NCBI GenBank assembly: GCA_040954595.2
Contig: CM082582.2
Coordinates: 8,246,001-8,310,000, forward strand
Source of the DNA: Balanoglossus misakiensis
Lineage: Eukaryota; Hemichordata
Direction of reading: 5' to 3'
DNA length: 64,000 bases
This document shows, piece after piece, positions 54,101 to 64,000 of this stretch. The notes under the pieces were generated by a model that saw nothing but the letters and a program-made list of their open reading frames with translations, did no database searches and had not been told where the DNA came from. A program made the position numbers and the translations under genes. Position 1 is the first letter of the stretch; each line of letters starts with the position of its first letter.

Positions 54101-55420
54101 CAAACCTTGAGACCCTATCCAGTCAAAGCCAGGATTCTGCCGAAGCCATATGGTGCTCACCACTAGGGAGGCCCGGGCTCATCCACTCCCTAGGTTTTGA
54201 CACCAAAGGCTAGTGTTTATCTCCTAAAAGTGCGGCAAAAAAATGGCATTAAATATTTAAACACTTCCAGCTCGCGATGAGTAACGCCACGAAACAATAT
54301 CGTCGGCAAATCTGATCAATAATCATAGCTGTGGGATGTCATTATGAATATGCACTTCTATGGTTTCCTTGGTGAATCCACACAGACAGTAGAATCCAAT
54401 GCCCTCTGGAAAGCCTATACAGACACATAGTTGACACTCCCAGCCCCGTTCCCTGGATATAACCCCCTACAGACAGCGTGATCTTTTATAGAATGCTAAA
54501 TCCGTTCTCGAAAACGAAGAAGATCCAGCCTTGCCCTTTGAACTCTTGCTTTTTTACAGTCCACGAGATGTCCTCCCATTTTTTTTTCAGCGGGAGAGTT
54601 ACAAATTAGAGCACAGCATGGCTGGTCACAGCTGTGGATAATAAGAGGTGGGTTGTTTAGAAAAGGGATGGCCCCTAATCCACTCACACCTTGTGTCATT
54701 TACATCTTGGCTCTATTCATACTTCCATTCATGAGGGTCAATTGTCTTCCTGTTACTGGTCAAAACACACAGTGAAATTGCTTTTGTCTCTGTTCAGCCA
54801 CAAAGCAAGCTGCTCAATATTTAAAAAAATAACCATGGAACTCTAAAAATGACAGCATTTACTCATGAACTGTGACCTTGTTTTCAGAAACCAGAAAATC
54901 TAATTTCAGCAATTTGATTGCCCCTTGTTCAACAATACGCACAATAACCAAAGCATCTGCTCGCGCGACATTTTTTTTTACACAATCTGAGAATTGAAAC
55001 TGCGCATCATGTGCGAGACTTCCGCATTTGCTATTATCATGGTGGATGAGTTGACGACAAAGCACGGATCAACGGCCAGTTGGATTGACTGGCCCTTAAT
55101 CCCTGCGGTTGATACATCAACTGCAGCGATACCATCACACAGACATATATACACACACAAAAGGTGACAACACTGAAACATGTGATGTGCTTCACCCACT
55201 GAACATTGTCCAATGGGATCTGCTACTTTGCATAATGAAATTTACACTGGTATTCCTATCGTGTGTGATTTCCCTGTGCCCTGCGTGTATAATCACAAAC
55301 AGCTAGCCCGACTCTCCTGACCCTAACCAGATTCCCCGGCAATTAAGCTGGGGAATATGGGGAGGCCGACATGACTTTACCTTTCTTGTGCTGTGTGGCC
55401 ACATCTGCGGTGCTGGTCAT
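32506..55420 (-). CDS. GSE1: GSE1 (genetic suppressor element 1) coiled-coil protein, apparently complete
   Basis: Exons in transcript order: (candidate first 55420-55381), 51356-51141, 50634-50405, 47929-47784, 46987-46793, 45329-45114, 44007-43679, 42392-42181, 41876-41758, 41304-40574, 39434-39219, 38890-38804, 38435-37935, 37541-37140, 36488-36385, 32601-32506. The CDS is 3840 nt, giving 1279 residues, close to vertebrate GSE1, and all phases agree. Landmarks in order: SSFAAALRKLAKQA; PPVVTIAPTQTI near 129-140, then nine His; a Pro/Tyr/His-rich block (exons 5-6); an Arg/Glu-repeat helix (exon 7); a Gln/Glu/Arg coiled coil (exons 8-9); SRLDLEERKRRQA plus an acidic SDSEESDSDDDEE stretch (exon 10); PPPKRKTPSPK (exon 11); FAQEFHESVLQSTQ (exon 13); WPGLDVLMEAYQRH and the terminal coiled coil (exons 14-16). 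GSE1 is a nuclear component of HDAC/LSD1-type corepressor complexes. HVKQEAA and LIKREDR fit SUMO consensus sites. Confidence is lower only for the first exon. Confidence 0.93.
33127..33194. repeat. Compound tetranucleotide microsatellite (TCAA)n(TCAG)n
   Basis: About eleven TCAA units pass directly into about five TCAG units with no interruption. Confidence 0.95.
34115..34166. repeat. Perfect 13-bp inverted repeat with 26-bp loop
   Basis: AATGGAATAGCCC at 34115-34127 is matched by its exact reverse complement at 34154-34166. The loop starts TGGC and contains GCCA near its far end, so the stem can extend with a small internal loop. It is intronic to GSE1. Confidence 0.85.
43679..44007 (-). 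repeat. GSE1 exon 7: low-complexity Arg/Glu repeat region
   Basis: Within this 329-bp exon the codons CGG/AGG/CGC and GAG/GAA/AAG alternate for about 70 residues (RERERE with KERE variants), producing a purine-rich tract on the coding strand. This would form a single charged alpha-helix. Vertebrate GSE1 has an equivalent RE-rich segment, so it is an old feature, though its length is probably polymorphic. Confidence 0.9.
51357..55380 (-). other. Candidate first intron of GSE1
   Basis: About 4.0 kb lies between the candidate first coding exon and exon 2. It includes a G22 tract at 52447-52468 and a tRNA B-box-like string at about 53089-53099 (GGTTCGAGCCC). No supportable exon was seen. Confidence 0.5.
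52447..52468 (+). repeat. Poly-G tract (22 G)
   Basis: An uninterrupted G run is intronic to the GSE1 model; it reads as poly-C in the transcript. Confidence 0.9.
55381..55420 (-). CDS. GSE1: Candidate first coding exon of GSE1
   Basis: The minus strand reads ATG ACC AGC ACC GCA, encoding MTSTADVATQHKK plus one base, then GTAAAG as a donor. It ends in phase 1, exactly the phase required by the acceptor of exon 2 at 51356. The joined product passes directly into GVPHGVKPPPLTMVSQ and RTTATV, the conserved GSE1 N-terminus. An in-frame TAA lies 63 bp upstream (55484-55486) with no intervening ATG. Vertebrate GSE1 also has a very short N-terminal coding exon. Alternative first exons beyond the window remain possible. 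Confidence 0.55.
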
Positions 55421-58400
55421 GCTCAAGAACACACAAGATTCGGAATGTGAATTCCTTTGTCTGTACACAATAACGCTAACAGGTTACTAAGCTTGTCCTC
55501 ACAGATCATGTACTGCCATGTGAAATATTGACACGTTTTTTCACCACTGTTGATTGGTCATTCTCCCCTGGGTCCTGATGGGCGACTGATATGGGTTATG
55601 GCAAGCGGTGTGACAAAGTTGAACAGATGATCAGTCGTCTGCTGAAATGGGCCTCACTTCCTTAAACACAACTAAACACAATATACCATATAAAAAGACA
55701 GGTCAACCCCGCACCTATTAGTCAGCCTGGGGCAGAGATTCCATTATACCCACAGGGGTGATCCCCGCGCATAATGAGGGGCTAATGCATTCATGTAAAC
55801 AGGGTAAAACATACAGTTGGCATTTATTGATTGGCAATCCCCCCCCCCCCCCCCAAATCAAACAAGCCTGTAAACTCCAATTGGGGACTAAGCTGATTTG
55901 TGAAACATTCCCACGTTAGGAGGGTCTCTCATCATCTCAGCTGGGATGTGTGTTTTTTATTAGCAGGCCAAACTCCGACACTGTCTACCTAAAGGGGTGC
56001 CAGAATCTTGCACCTGCCTTTATTCAAACTTGGACAAAAGAGGTGAATAGAGCAGTGGCCCAGCCTGTGTGCAATACTTTGTCACAGTCAAAGACCCACA
56101 GTAAGTCATAGGCTGACCTCAGCTATTCAGGCGGACAAAAGCCCCAGCCAGATGGCGGCTGAAACACACCGCTAAGTGCCAACACACAGCTTATACTAGG
56201 AACACTTTACTTTTATAGGGTAGTTTATGTCACCACAAAAAAATAATGCAGACGGCTGCATGAACAAGCCACAATGATTTTATATACATGTCACACGAGG
56301 CAGGGTTGCTACTGAAACAAATTTCAACAGATACGTTTTGTTCAACTGAACAAAAAAAACACACCACCAAACCAATCTCTGTATTCTATCCGTATGATCC
56401 GTAACAAATCTACCTGTCACTAAGTGGACAATTCCTAATCCTCATTAACGTTTTAACGTGGTCACATGGTATGTCGATGTTCACTTGTTTTCATCTCATT
56501 CGGCTCGACGTCACAAGCATTTCCACAGCCAATTACCAGCAAACGCTTGACGACATTACTCTAATTTCACAAGCCTCCGCGTTAACAGACACTCCGCAGT
56601 CTTCCCAATCAAAGGCCATCGAAAATGTCAATTCTCATGAAGTGCACCGTGTTTTCCTGAGAGGAATTTTCGCCTGGAAAGAACGCACTTTCCCCGGAAT
56701 CTAATTGGAATGAATGGCCGCTCCGAGCACCAACTGCTCCGGCTAATTTCTCTTCATATTGAGTCAGAGGTGGTTCAATTTACACCATTATCATAGCAAT
56801 GATTAAAACAGAAGTGAACGATAGGAGAGGCCTCCTGGAAATTGATGACTTTCCTATGACAACAGACTCCGGTTTACAAAGGTTAAACAACGCAATTACC
56901 AATAATGACACCTCAATATTGGATATATTTCATTCAATTTTAAAGCAATTTAACAACATGGCCTAATGTTTTTATAATGCAATATATGTTGTACTTTGGG
57001 AGGATGACAATAAAAATCCTTGAACACTCATCATTTTTGAATCAATTTTTCAAAGGGCAGGTTCAAATACCCAAGTTTCTGTTTTGATAAGTTGATTTGC
57101 ATATTTATTTAGAAATATATACTTCCTTCTCCCAATAGAATACTTTCGTTGGCAGCCAAATTATGGCAATCTCATCAGGTCGTAGAGATAGATAATATTG
57201 CAGATCTCCAAAAGATATTTTTTCAGAGTATGACTGGCATGCTACAGGAGGGGGCAAAGGCCAAAAAACAAGTCTGACATAGATGACAACTGTTTGGTAA
57301 CCAGGCAAAAATGCCAAACCTTTGAGAGCACCCTTATTTATTTATATATCTTATTTTGATTTGTCGCACATGTGTGCGTGAGTGCTCGGTATCATGTCAG
57401 AGTGAGGTTTCTAAATACCAGGGTAGCTGGCTGACACCTTGGAGTCCCATGATGCAGCAGTCGCAGACAGACACACAGTGGGACACCACGCGCCAGCAAT
57501 GCATTGTGGTGAGGCAATAAACACGTTTACTGCAAGTGGTGAACGAGGGTGAATTGTCAGGCGTGTGCTATTTGTCATGCAAATCGGTCCACTTTAATTT
57601 CTCTTTCAACTGTTGAATTATCAAATCCCTTTGTCTGGAACCGGGACGGGATGGAGTCAATTGAGAAACGAATAGCGGTGTTGACGACTGCATTAAACAT
57701 GCATTTGTGATGCCACATGGACCAATTAGAAGTGGGTGAAAAAAAATCTACAACAGGAAGGCCACTGATTGTCCATCCTTCACACATAAGTGAAAAAAAG
57801 GTGCTAGTCTTCAAATAAAAGAAGCTGAATCAAGTACATGTACATGTATTACAATCCCAGCCACCAGACAGACAGACATCACCATATCTGTAGTTAGTGT
57901 CCTCTCATTTGTTTGCACTGCATTTACATAATTATGGCTAAGGTACAGGATCACTGCGGATGTGTGAAGTGACTAGGGAGCCCATGCGTTGCTATGCGAC
58001 GCCAAGGGGGGCAAGCCAGGCTACTGTGCAGTGTCGGCCATTTCCTTATCGCTGTGTCAACATCTCGAGCAGGTGTATGTGGAGGAACATTAAACTTTGA
58101 TATCATAACTGACTGAAGTAGATTATTTGGACAAAGGGCAAATAGGCCTCCAAGTTGACACATTTCAACATGGCTGCAGAGTTAATATTGATGCAAGGAG
58201 GTCGATAAGAGAAGGAAAAAAAAGCGCTGCCATCTCTGGCAACAGCTTTCAGGGTCTCACATAAAAAATGTGAAATATTTACAAGGCATATCCCTGGTGC
58301 ACCCTCTGTTTGTTTTATAAATCAATTTATATACACAGAATAAAAAGTGAAATTTCTCCGGTGAAATTGATGAGGCCTCGCTGGCGCTCGATTCTTCCTA

Positions 58401-61400
58401 ATATGGAGGAAAATTGATGCCTGCGATGGTGGCATAAATGACCTATCACAATGAAATATTAGGTTGCTACGGAAAATCTATTAAGTAGTCATTACATTTG
58501 TGGTACTTACACCACAGAGGTCATCGAGATAACTGGCGAGGGGTCAGTTTATGTGATGTGTGCGTACTTCTTGACAGTGTGGCAATTCATTAAACTGTCC
58601 TTTAAACAGCTCAGGCCTGTCATTTTCCCAGACAGCGTCCAGCTGATCACATCGCATCAGAAAGCAATCTCGGAAATTTTCGCACACCTTCCAACGAGCA
58701 AACAAGAGTCTTTAAACCGTTAGAGCAGCGAACGATGCAAGGGGTTGCCATGGATACTGGCAAATTAATCTAATCTCGCGTTCTTATTCTCTATGGCTGA
58801 GTAGTTTGAGTGTAATTCTCTCTTTTTTTCCCTCTCTCTCTCTCTGCTTGTACTATACCCGGCATCCTTGTGTGATTTGTGTATACGTTCAACCGGACTG
58901 ATTGCCTGCCATTTAAACAAATGCAATTAAGGAACACTGATGACAATTCAATTTGGAAACACACAGCTTAAGCAATTACTGGGGTATGAAGACATTGTCC
59001 CGCCAATAATTGACCCCGCTGTCACTCTGGCAATCCCCGTTACCCATATCCGCCCCAATGCCTGCTGGGCAAGGCCAACACTGAAACACGTCGGCAGATG
59101 CCGATCTCAGACTGGCTCCCTGGAAATCCGCGTCGCCATGCCGACCGATGCTTTAGTTTCGTTTCTCAGGGAGACAGCTCTCTCTCTCTTCGGGCCGACC
59201 TATTTAACCTCTGACATGGACTAGCAACCTGTTCCCAGTTTTGTTAATAAATTCCCTAAATACCTCATAATCTCACGATTCAATATTTATATTATCTGTG
59301 GGACATAAATCCGCATCTAGTCCTGTAGCAAGTACTCATTCCTGCCATTTTGCGTATTTAAATTTATTACACTGCAATGAATGAGGCAATGAACTAATGT
59401 CTTCAAAAAAGACAATTAGTGTAATGTACAGCATACCTAATATAGACTCTTTTCCAGGAAAATCTCACTACGTGAGTTCTCACTTACGTATCAAAATGTC
59501 CTTGATCAAGGCTAGGGAGTGAAAATCGTATCGAATCAGACATGTTTTATAGTTTCATACTCTCTGATCAGCATTTTATGACCGCGTTCACTTTCGACAA
59601 CGTGTGACCGAACATAAAAAAAATTGATGGCCGCAATAAAAGAGCAACACAAATAAAGAACCCAGCAAAAATTACATACCCGAAAAACAACCTATTGGTA
59701 ATTATATTTTCAGAATTTGTACCTGGAGGTACTTCAGTGCTTGTACATAGAAAAATTGAAGAAAATGGATAGATTTGTCAAAAGGGATCATTTTTATATA
59801 ACAATATTAGAAATCTTTTAATACAAACAGATGAAAAATCAAGAAAATTAGCCTGGATTTTTTTGTGACGGGTAAATCGTATGAATAAGGGTTTGCAATA
59901 AGCGATTATCCAAGAACAGGTGAAAATTTTACAAATTTCCTGTGCTCGGAAGTGATGTATTTGGCGTGTTTTATAGCTGTGCTGTGGATGTGTTGCTGTA
60001 CGGTGCTTTGTGTCGTGTTTCTATGCTATTGAAGATCACCGTCTATGTTACAACTTCCTGTTCCAGTCTGAGCGATGACGCTGACACACGTATGAATATT
60101 TCATGGCCAGACAACTCTATTTGTGGCCAATATCCGAGGACTAGTACTGCCTACAGAACAAAAAAGTTGCCTGTGTTTGCCTCTATGCGCAATATTTCAC
60201 CAGATTGGGTTAAAAACATTTAAATATCTGGCAATGATAGATGAATATTTCACAACTACTGTGGAGTTTTTTGATGGAAAAAACACATGAACAATAGCAC
60301 AGATGGTCGTAAATGGTTAGGCATGTGTCTTGACTGATCGTAACTACATTAATAGATAATATACAAACATTTTAATATTCTGGATATTGGTATAATGGTG
60401 TAAATTATAGGATTTTACTTCTGCTGACCTCTGACCCCTGTATCTCAATCAGAGATAAACTGGTGTTATGACCAAAGAAATACTGAAATAACTTGTATTC
60501 AAGAGGATTTTATTTCCATATTTGCCATATTTTGATCTTTTATATGTTCATAATTTAAACCTTTGGTGGGATCACCATATGTTGCAGTCCTTGTATGTTG
60601 AGCTTCCCAACAGCTGCGGAGTCACATGCTATAAGGGTTATATATACATACACTCAGTCACATTGGGGAAATCAATCAGGCAGTTCTGATCTGAGTCCTC
60701 TAGCCGGTAGAGTGGCATCCTGGGATATGCATGTACCCATCCAGAAACGAGTTGGGAGGGGGGGGGGGGCAGATCCTCTCAATGTTGCCATGTGGAAGTT
60801 CATTACAATTAAACTTTGACATGTTGGGGACTATAGCCTTTTTACTGGACCCTTGCCATCATAATTGTCATAATATCTTCAACAATATCCACTGGTATAG
60901 ACTCTGAGATGGGATCCTAACCAGGCTATGGGCAAAGGCCCACAGGTGTGATCCTAACTACCAGTATTACCCAGAGAGCAGACCCTAAGGCATCATGATG
61001 ATGATGATCATCATCATCATTGTCATCATCATGATTATGATCTTCATGATGATGATGAAGATGATGACGATGATGATGATGATCATCATGGTCGTCACAG
61101 AAGCATGTTGTTTGGTCCAATGAGCAGGGAAGGTGCGTGTTAAAGTTCTATGTAAACAGAATATCTATTTACCATCATCTCTCAATTGACAAATGTTCAA
61201 CCACCCACCATCCACCCACCCACCCATCCATTAGTTATTGTGTTTTTATAATGATAAAAAAAAAAACAGATTAAAGTCAACTTCAATGACAGCGCTCTAA
61301 CATTGTATACACAGTGCAAGTTCACTGATTTAGAATGTTCAAATACTGATACATTCGGACGGTTGAAATATGTAAATAAAAATACAAATAATAATTTTTC

Positions 61401-64000
61401 GTTTTGTACATCCTTTGTGGAAGCATCAGTCACGCAAAAATATCCCATCAGTCAGAGTGAGCATTTCAGTTGGAAATTCATCCGGCAGCTGTAGTCAAGA
61501 CTATGAAAACCAGAAAGCACATGGGACTGGGAAGGAAGCCGTCACTGATGGGTAATATGTTTTGTAACACAGGAAGACACAGATATGCCAAGAGTTTACA
61601 AGAAGATTACAGCAATTGATAGCCGGGGAAATGACACATGTCCATCAATCCATCACTCTTCCCGACATTCCGTTAATCTACGGCTTCAGAGACACACCGG
61701 AACGTTTGTTCCCACTTCCTGACATTCAACCCGACCTTTCGACCCCACCGCGGTGTTTTTCGGCGACTCTCCACCAAAGATGCGGCCTCCTCCAATTGAC
61801 TCCGTCTGACCCCTCAGCCGAAGAATTCATCATTTTATTTTTGTTGGATGGAGGCAGTTAATAGACGATTGGCCTTGAGGTGAAGCCATATAATAAGATA
61901 TATTTGACATTTGTGAGCTGCGTCACCTTTCCTGGCAACTCCGCCTAATAGCCTCTCTCCAGGAAATAACCACTCACCGAAATGAACAGAAATAAGATCC
62001 ACTTTTAACAACCCTCATTCCAGCAAAAAAAATAACGACAAACTTCCCACTAATCAATTTGGAAAAGAAAAAATTTATATTTCCAATAATTTGGTCGGAG
62101 TCGTTTCTCACAATTCCGAGCATTATTTTTTTTACTGCCAAAGGAGAGGCATAAAAATGCAATCAATAGGAAATTTTCTCACCATTTTGGAATCGACTAT
62201 TTTATCGGATATACGGGGGTGTCACGTGCCTTCGCCGTCACTAAATGGCACTAATCGAGGCAAGGCAAAGGCCAACAGTAGTTAATTGAATTGGAAATCA
62301 AAAACAATGGATCTGTAATTGCTCCGAGCGCCCTCCCATCACAAGTAATCAAGGCCACCACTCAGACCTAAACCCAGAAGCTGTAATAAAAAGCCAGCCT
62401 CACCCCTGCACGTGAAAATTAACCACTCCGCTCTCTGCGCAAATTTTTTTTTTTCATTAAACGAATAAAATCATTACAGAATACGTGAGAAATTCTAGTC
62501 AATAGTCACAATAATACTTTGTGAATGCAGCGCAGCCCTTGGGGTCACACTGTCAGCTTCTCCAAGTCAAAAGACCCAATGAATCCAACACGTATTTCAT
62601 TGTCATGCAAATAGCCTGAAAAGCTGAGAACAGCACAGCGGTGAAGAGTTGCCATATATACAATTTCAATGGCTCGTCCCCTAATATAGGTAATAAAAAA
62701 AACCCATCTATTCCGCAGAAGAATCCAATTGTTGACTGTTTCCTCAAAATTTCTTAATAAGAGTAAAAATTCTGTAGATGCTACGGGAAAAAAAAACTGG
62801 AGGCCACTGTCCTGGGAGCCCATCTATTTCACAGCAATAAAAATTTTCCTAAGCGATTTTCACTTAGATAAAAAATATCCTGGGGGATAAAATTAACTGC
62901 CACCCATGTATTGATGTGATATACTGTTATTACCTGGCAAAATGCACGGAAAATGATCAAAAGGCCACAGTTCACGGAATCTAGGTAGGACGGAACGAGT
63001 CTTCGTAAAAAATTGGCGGCGGAAACTTCAAAGCTCTTGGGCCACAAGGAATTAAGAGAAACCAAAGATTTATAACCGTCTTAAAATATGGAAATATATA
63101 CGGCCGGATGGTCTTGACAATATGGATGAGAGAAAAAAGATGACAAACACAAGCGTATAAAGGACAGGGTAGGTTGGAGTCGCCCGACTATTCATGGCCC
63201 GAAGAGAACATAGCTGCTACTGCCATCATGCCTAGAAAATATTATTACAAAAATAAAATTCGAAGCTCTGCGATGCTAAATATAAAACCGCAAAACAATT
63301 TTGCCTGGTTGTTGAGGGTTGATTCCACAATACGGAGGAGTGCGCATTCTGTTTTCATCAGGATTTACACTGCAGCCTGGGTGATAATGGTGAGCAGCGA
63401 AAAAATGAATACCACACCGCACCCTTATCATGTCAAGCGTGTCCGACACACGATTCCTAATAAATGGCTTTGTATAAATAATCACTCAATGTTGACACAG
63501 AAATGACATGATTTCATTAGCTACTGCATACATTACATTAAAAGGCAGCCTGTGTATCGCAGTGGAGGGGGGGGGGGTCGTTAACAGCAACAGAGAATCA
63601 TCAGTTTTAGTCACAATTAATCAGTAGAAACTCATTATCCCATTTCTGTTAATGACCAAAGAGGCTGAATAGAATGAAAGTAGCTAATGAGAGATTAAAC
63701 AAACCAAGGCGATAAGATGAGATCACAGGATACTAGCACAAGGCAAAAGTAATTATTTCACAATTCGCCTTGACACTCACCGAAATCAGAAAATATTAGA
63801 ATTTTCAACAACCTTATCGCGCCAGGTATTATCCAATCACACGATAATAAAAAAAAATCAATAAAATAGATGGCTTTGCTAAGTACAAGCAGTGTGGACA
63901 GGCAGTGGCTAAATACAAGCACACAGCTGCTGATACACACACTGGCAAATGTACAAATGTTGCCGACACTGCCCTGTGGGGGCATTCAATTTTCTAAGTC
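55421..64000. other. GSE1 upstream region, no supportable gene
   Basis: About 8.6 kb holds only short open frames without recognisable protein character on either strand. The longest, at 58940-59224, has no flanking splice sites that would link it to anything. Simple sequences are a C16 tract at 55839-55854, a palindromic ATG/ATC trinucleotide cluster at 60991-61096 and a G-rich run near 60759-60769. It may hold the GSE1 promoter, 5' UTR exons or enhancers. Confidence 0.5.
60991..61096. repeat. ATG/ATC trinucleotide repeat, alternating orientation
   Basis: Runs of ATG alternate with runs of ATC several times over about 105 bp, giving nested inverted repeats able to fold back on themselves. 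Confidence 0.85.

Noticed and set aside
58940-59224. 94-codon open frame upstream of GSE1
   Set aside because: There is no match to a known family by inspection, no linked exons, and an ordinary length for chance in 8.6 kb of sequence.

Overview
The window is nuclear DNA from an animal. Its genes are split into many short exons with canonical GT/AG junctions, large introns and AATAAA signals, and the products are animal proteins (CDK10, NDUFS3, GSE1). Vertebrate-like interspersed repeats are not evident. Compact convergent and divergent gene pairs, together with frequent ACATGTACATGTA-type strings, suggest a marine invertebrate (mollusc, brachiopod or hemichordate grade). The exact lineage cannot be fixed from this sequence.

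Layout. (1) 1-9202, plus strand: the last 20 visible coding exons of a large helical-repeat protein whose 5' end lies outside the window; I could not assign the family. (2) 11685-14039, minus strand: a complete nine-exon CDK10 gene, tail-to-tail with gene 1. Their opposing poly(A) signals are about 30 bp apart. (3) 14256-16204, plus strand: a complete six-exon NDUFS3 gene (complex I 30 kDa subunit), head-to-head with CDK10 across a 216-bp shared promoter. (4) 16854-30341: a 13.5-kb tandem array of an 88-bp unit (about 150 copies seen), starting about 70 bp after the second NDUFS3 poly(A) signal. The array reverses orientation across a 100-N assembly gap at 20325-20424. (5) 32506-55420, minus strand: a GSE1 (genetic suppressor element 1) gene of 15 well-supported exons plus a candidate first exon. 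It encodes about 1279 residues and reads without a break. (6) 55421-64000: no coding exon that I can support.

The exon models were built by hand from reading frame, splice sites and intron phase. All three complete models total a multiple of three (1107, 771 and 3840 nt), and every junction keeps phase. The genes have unrelated roles: a cyclin-M-dependent kinase, a mitochondrial respiratory subunit and a nuclear corepressor-associated scaffold. The linkage of interest is structural: the shared CDK10/NDUFS3 promoter, the convergent 3' ends, and the satellite array that fills the space between NDUFS3 and the GSE1 3' end.

The most unusual object is the 88-bp array. It switches strand, is almost homogeneous on its left side, and on its right side carries an internal duplication of 27-28 units.
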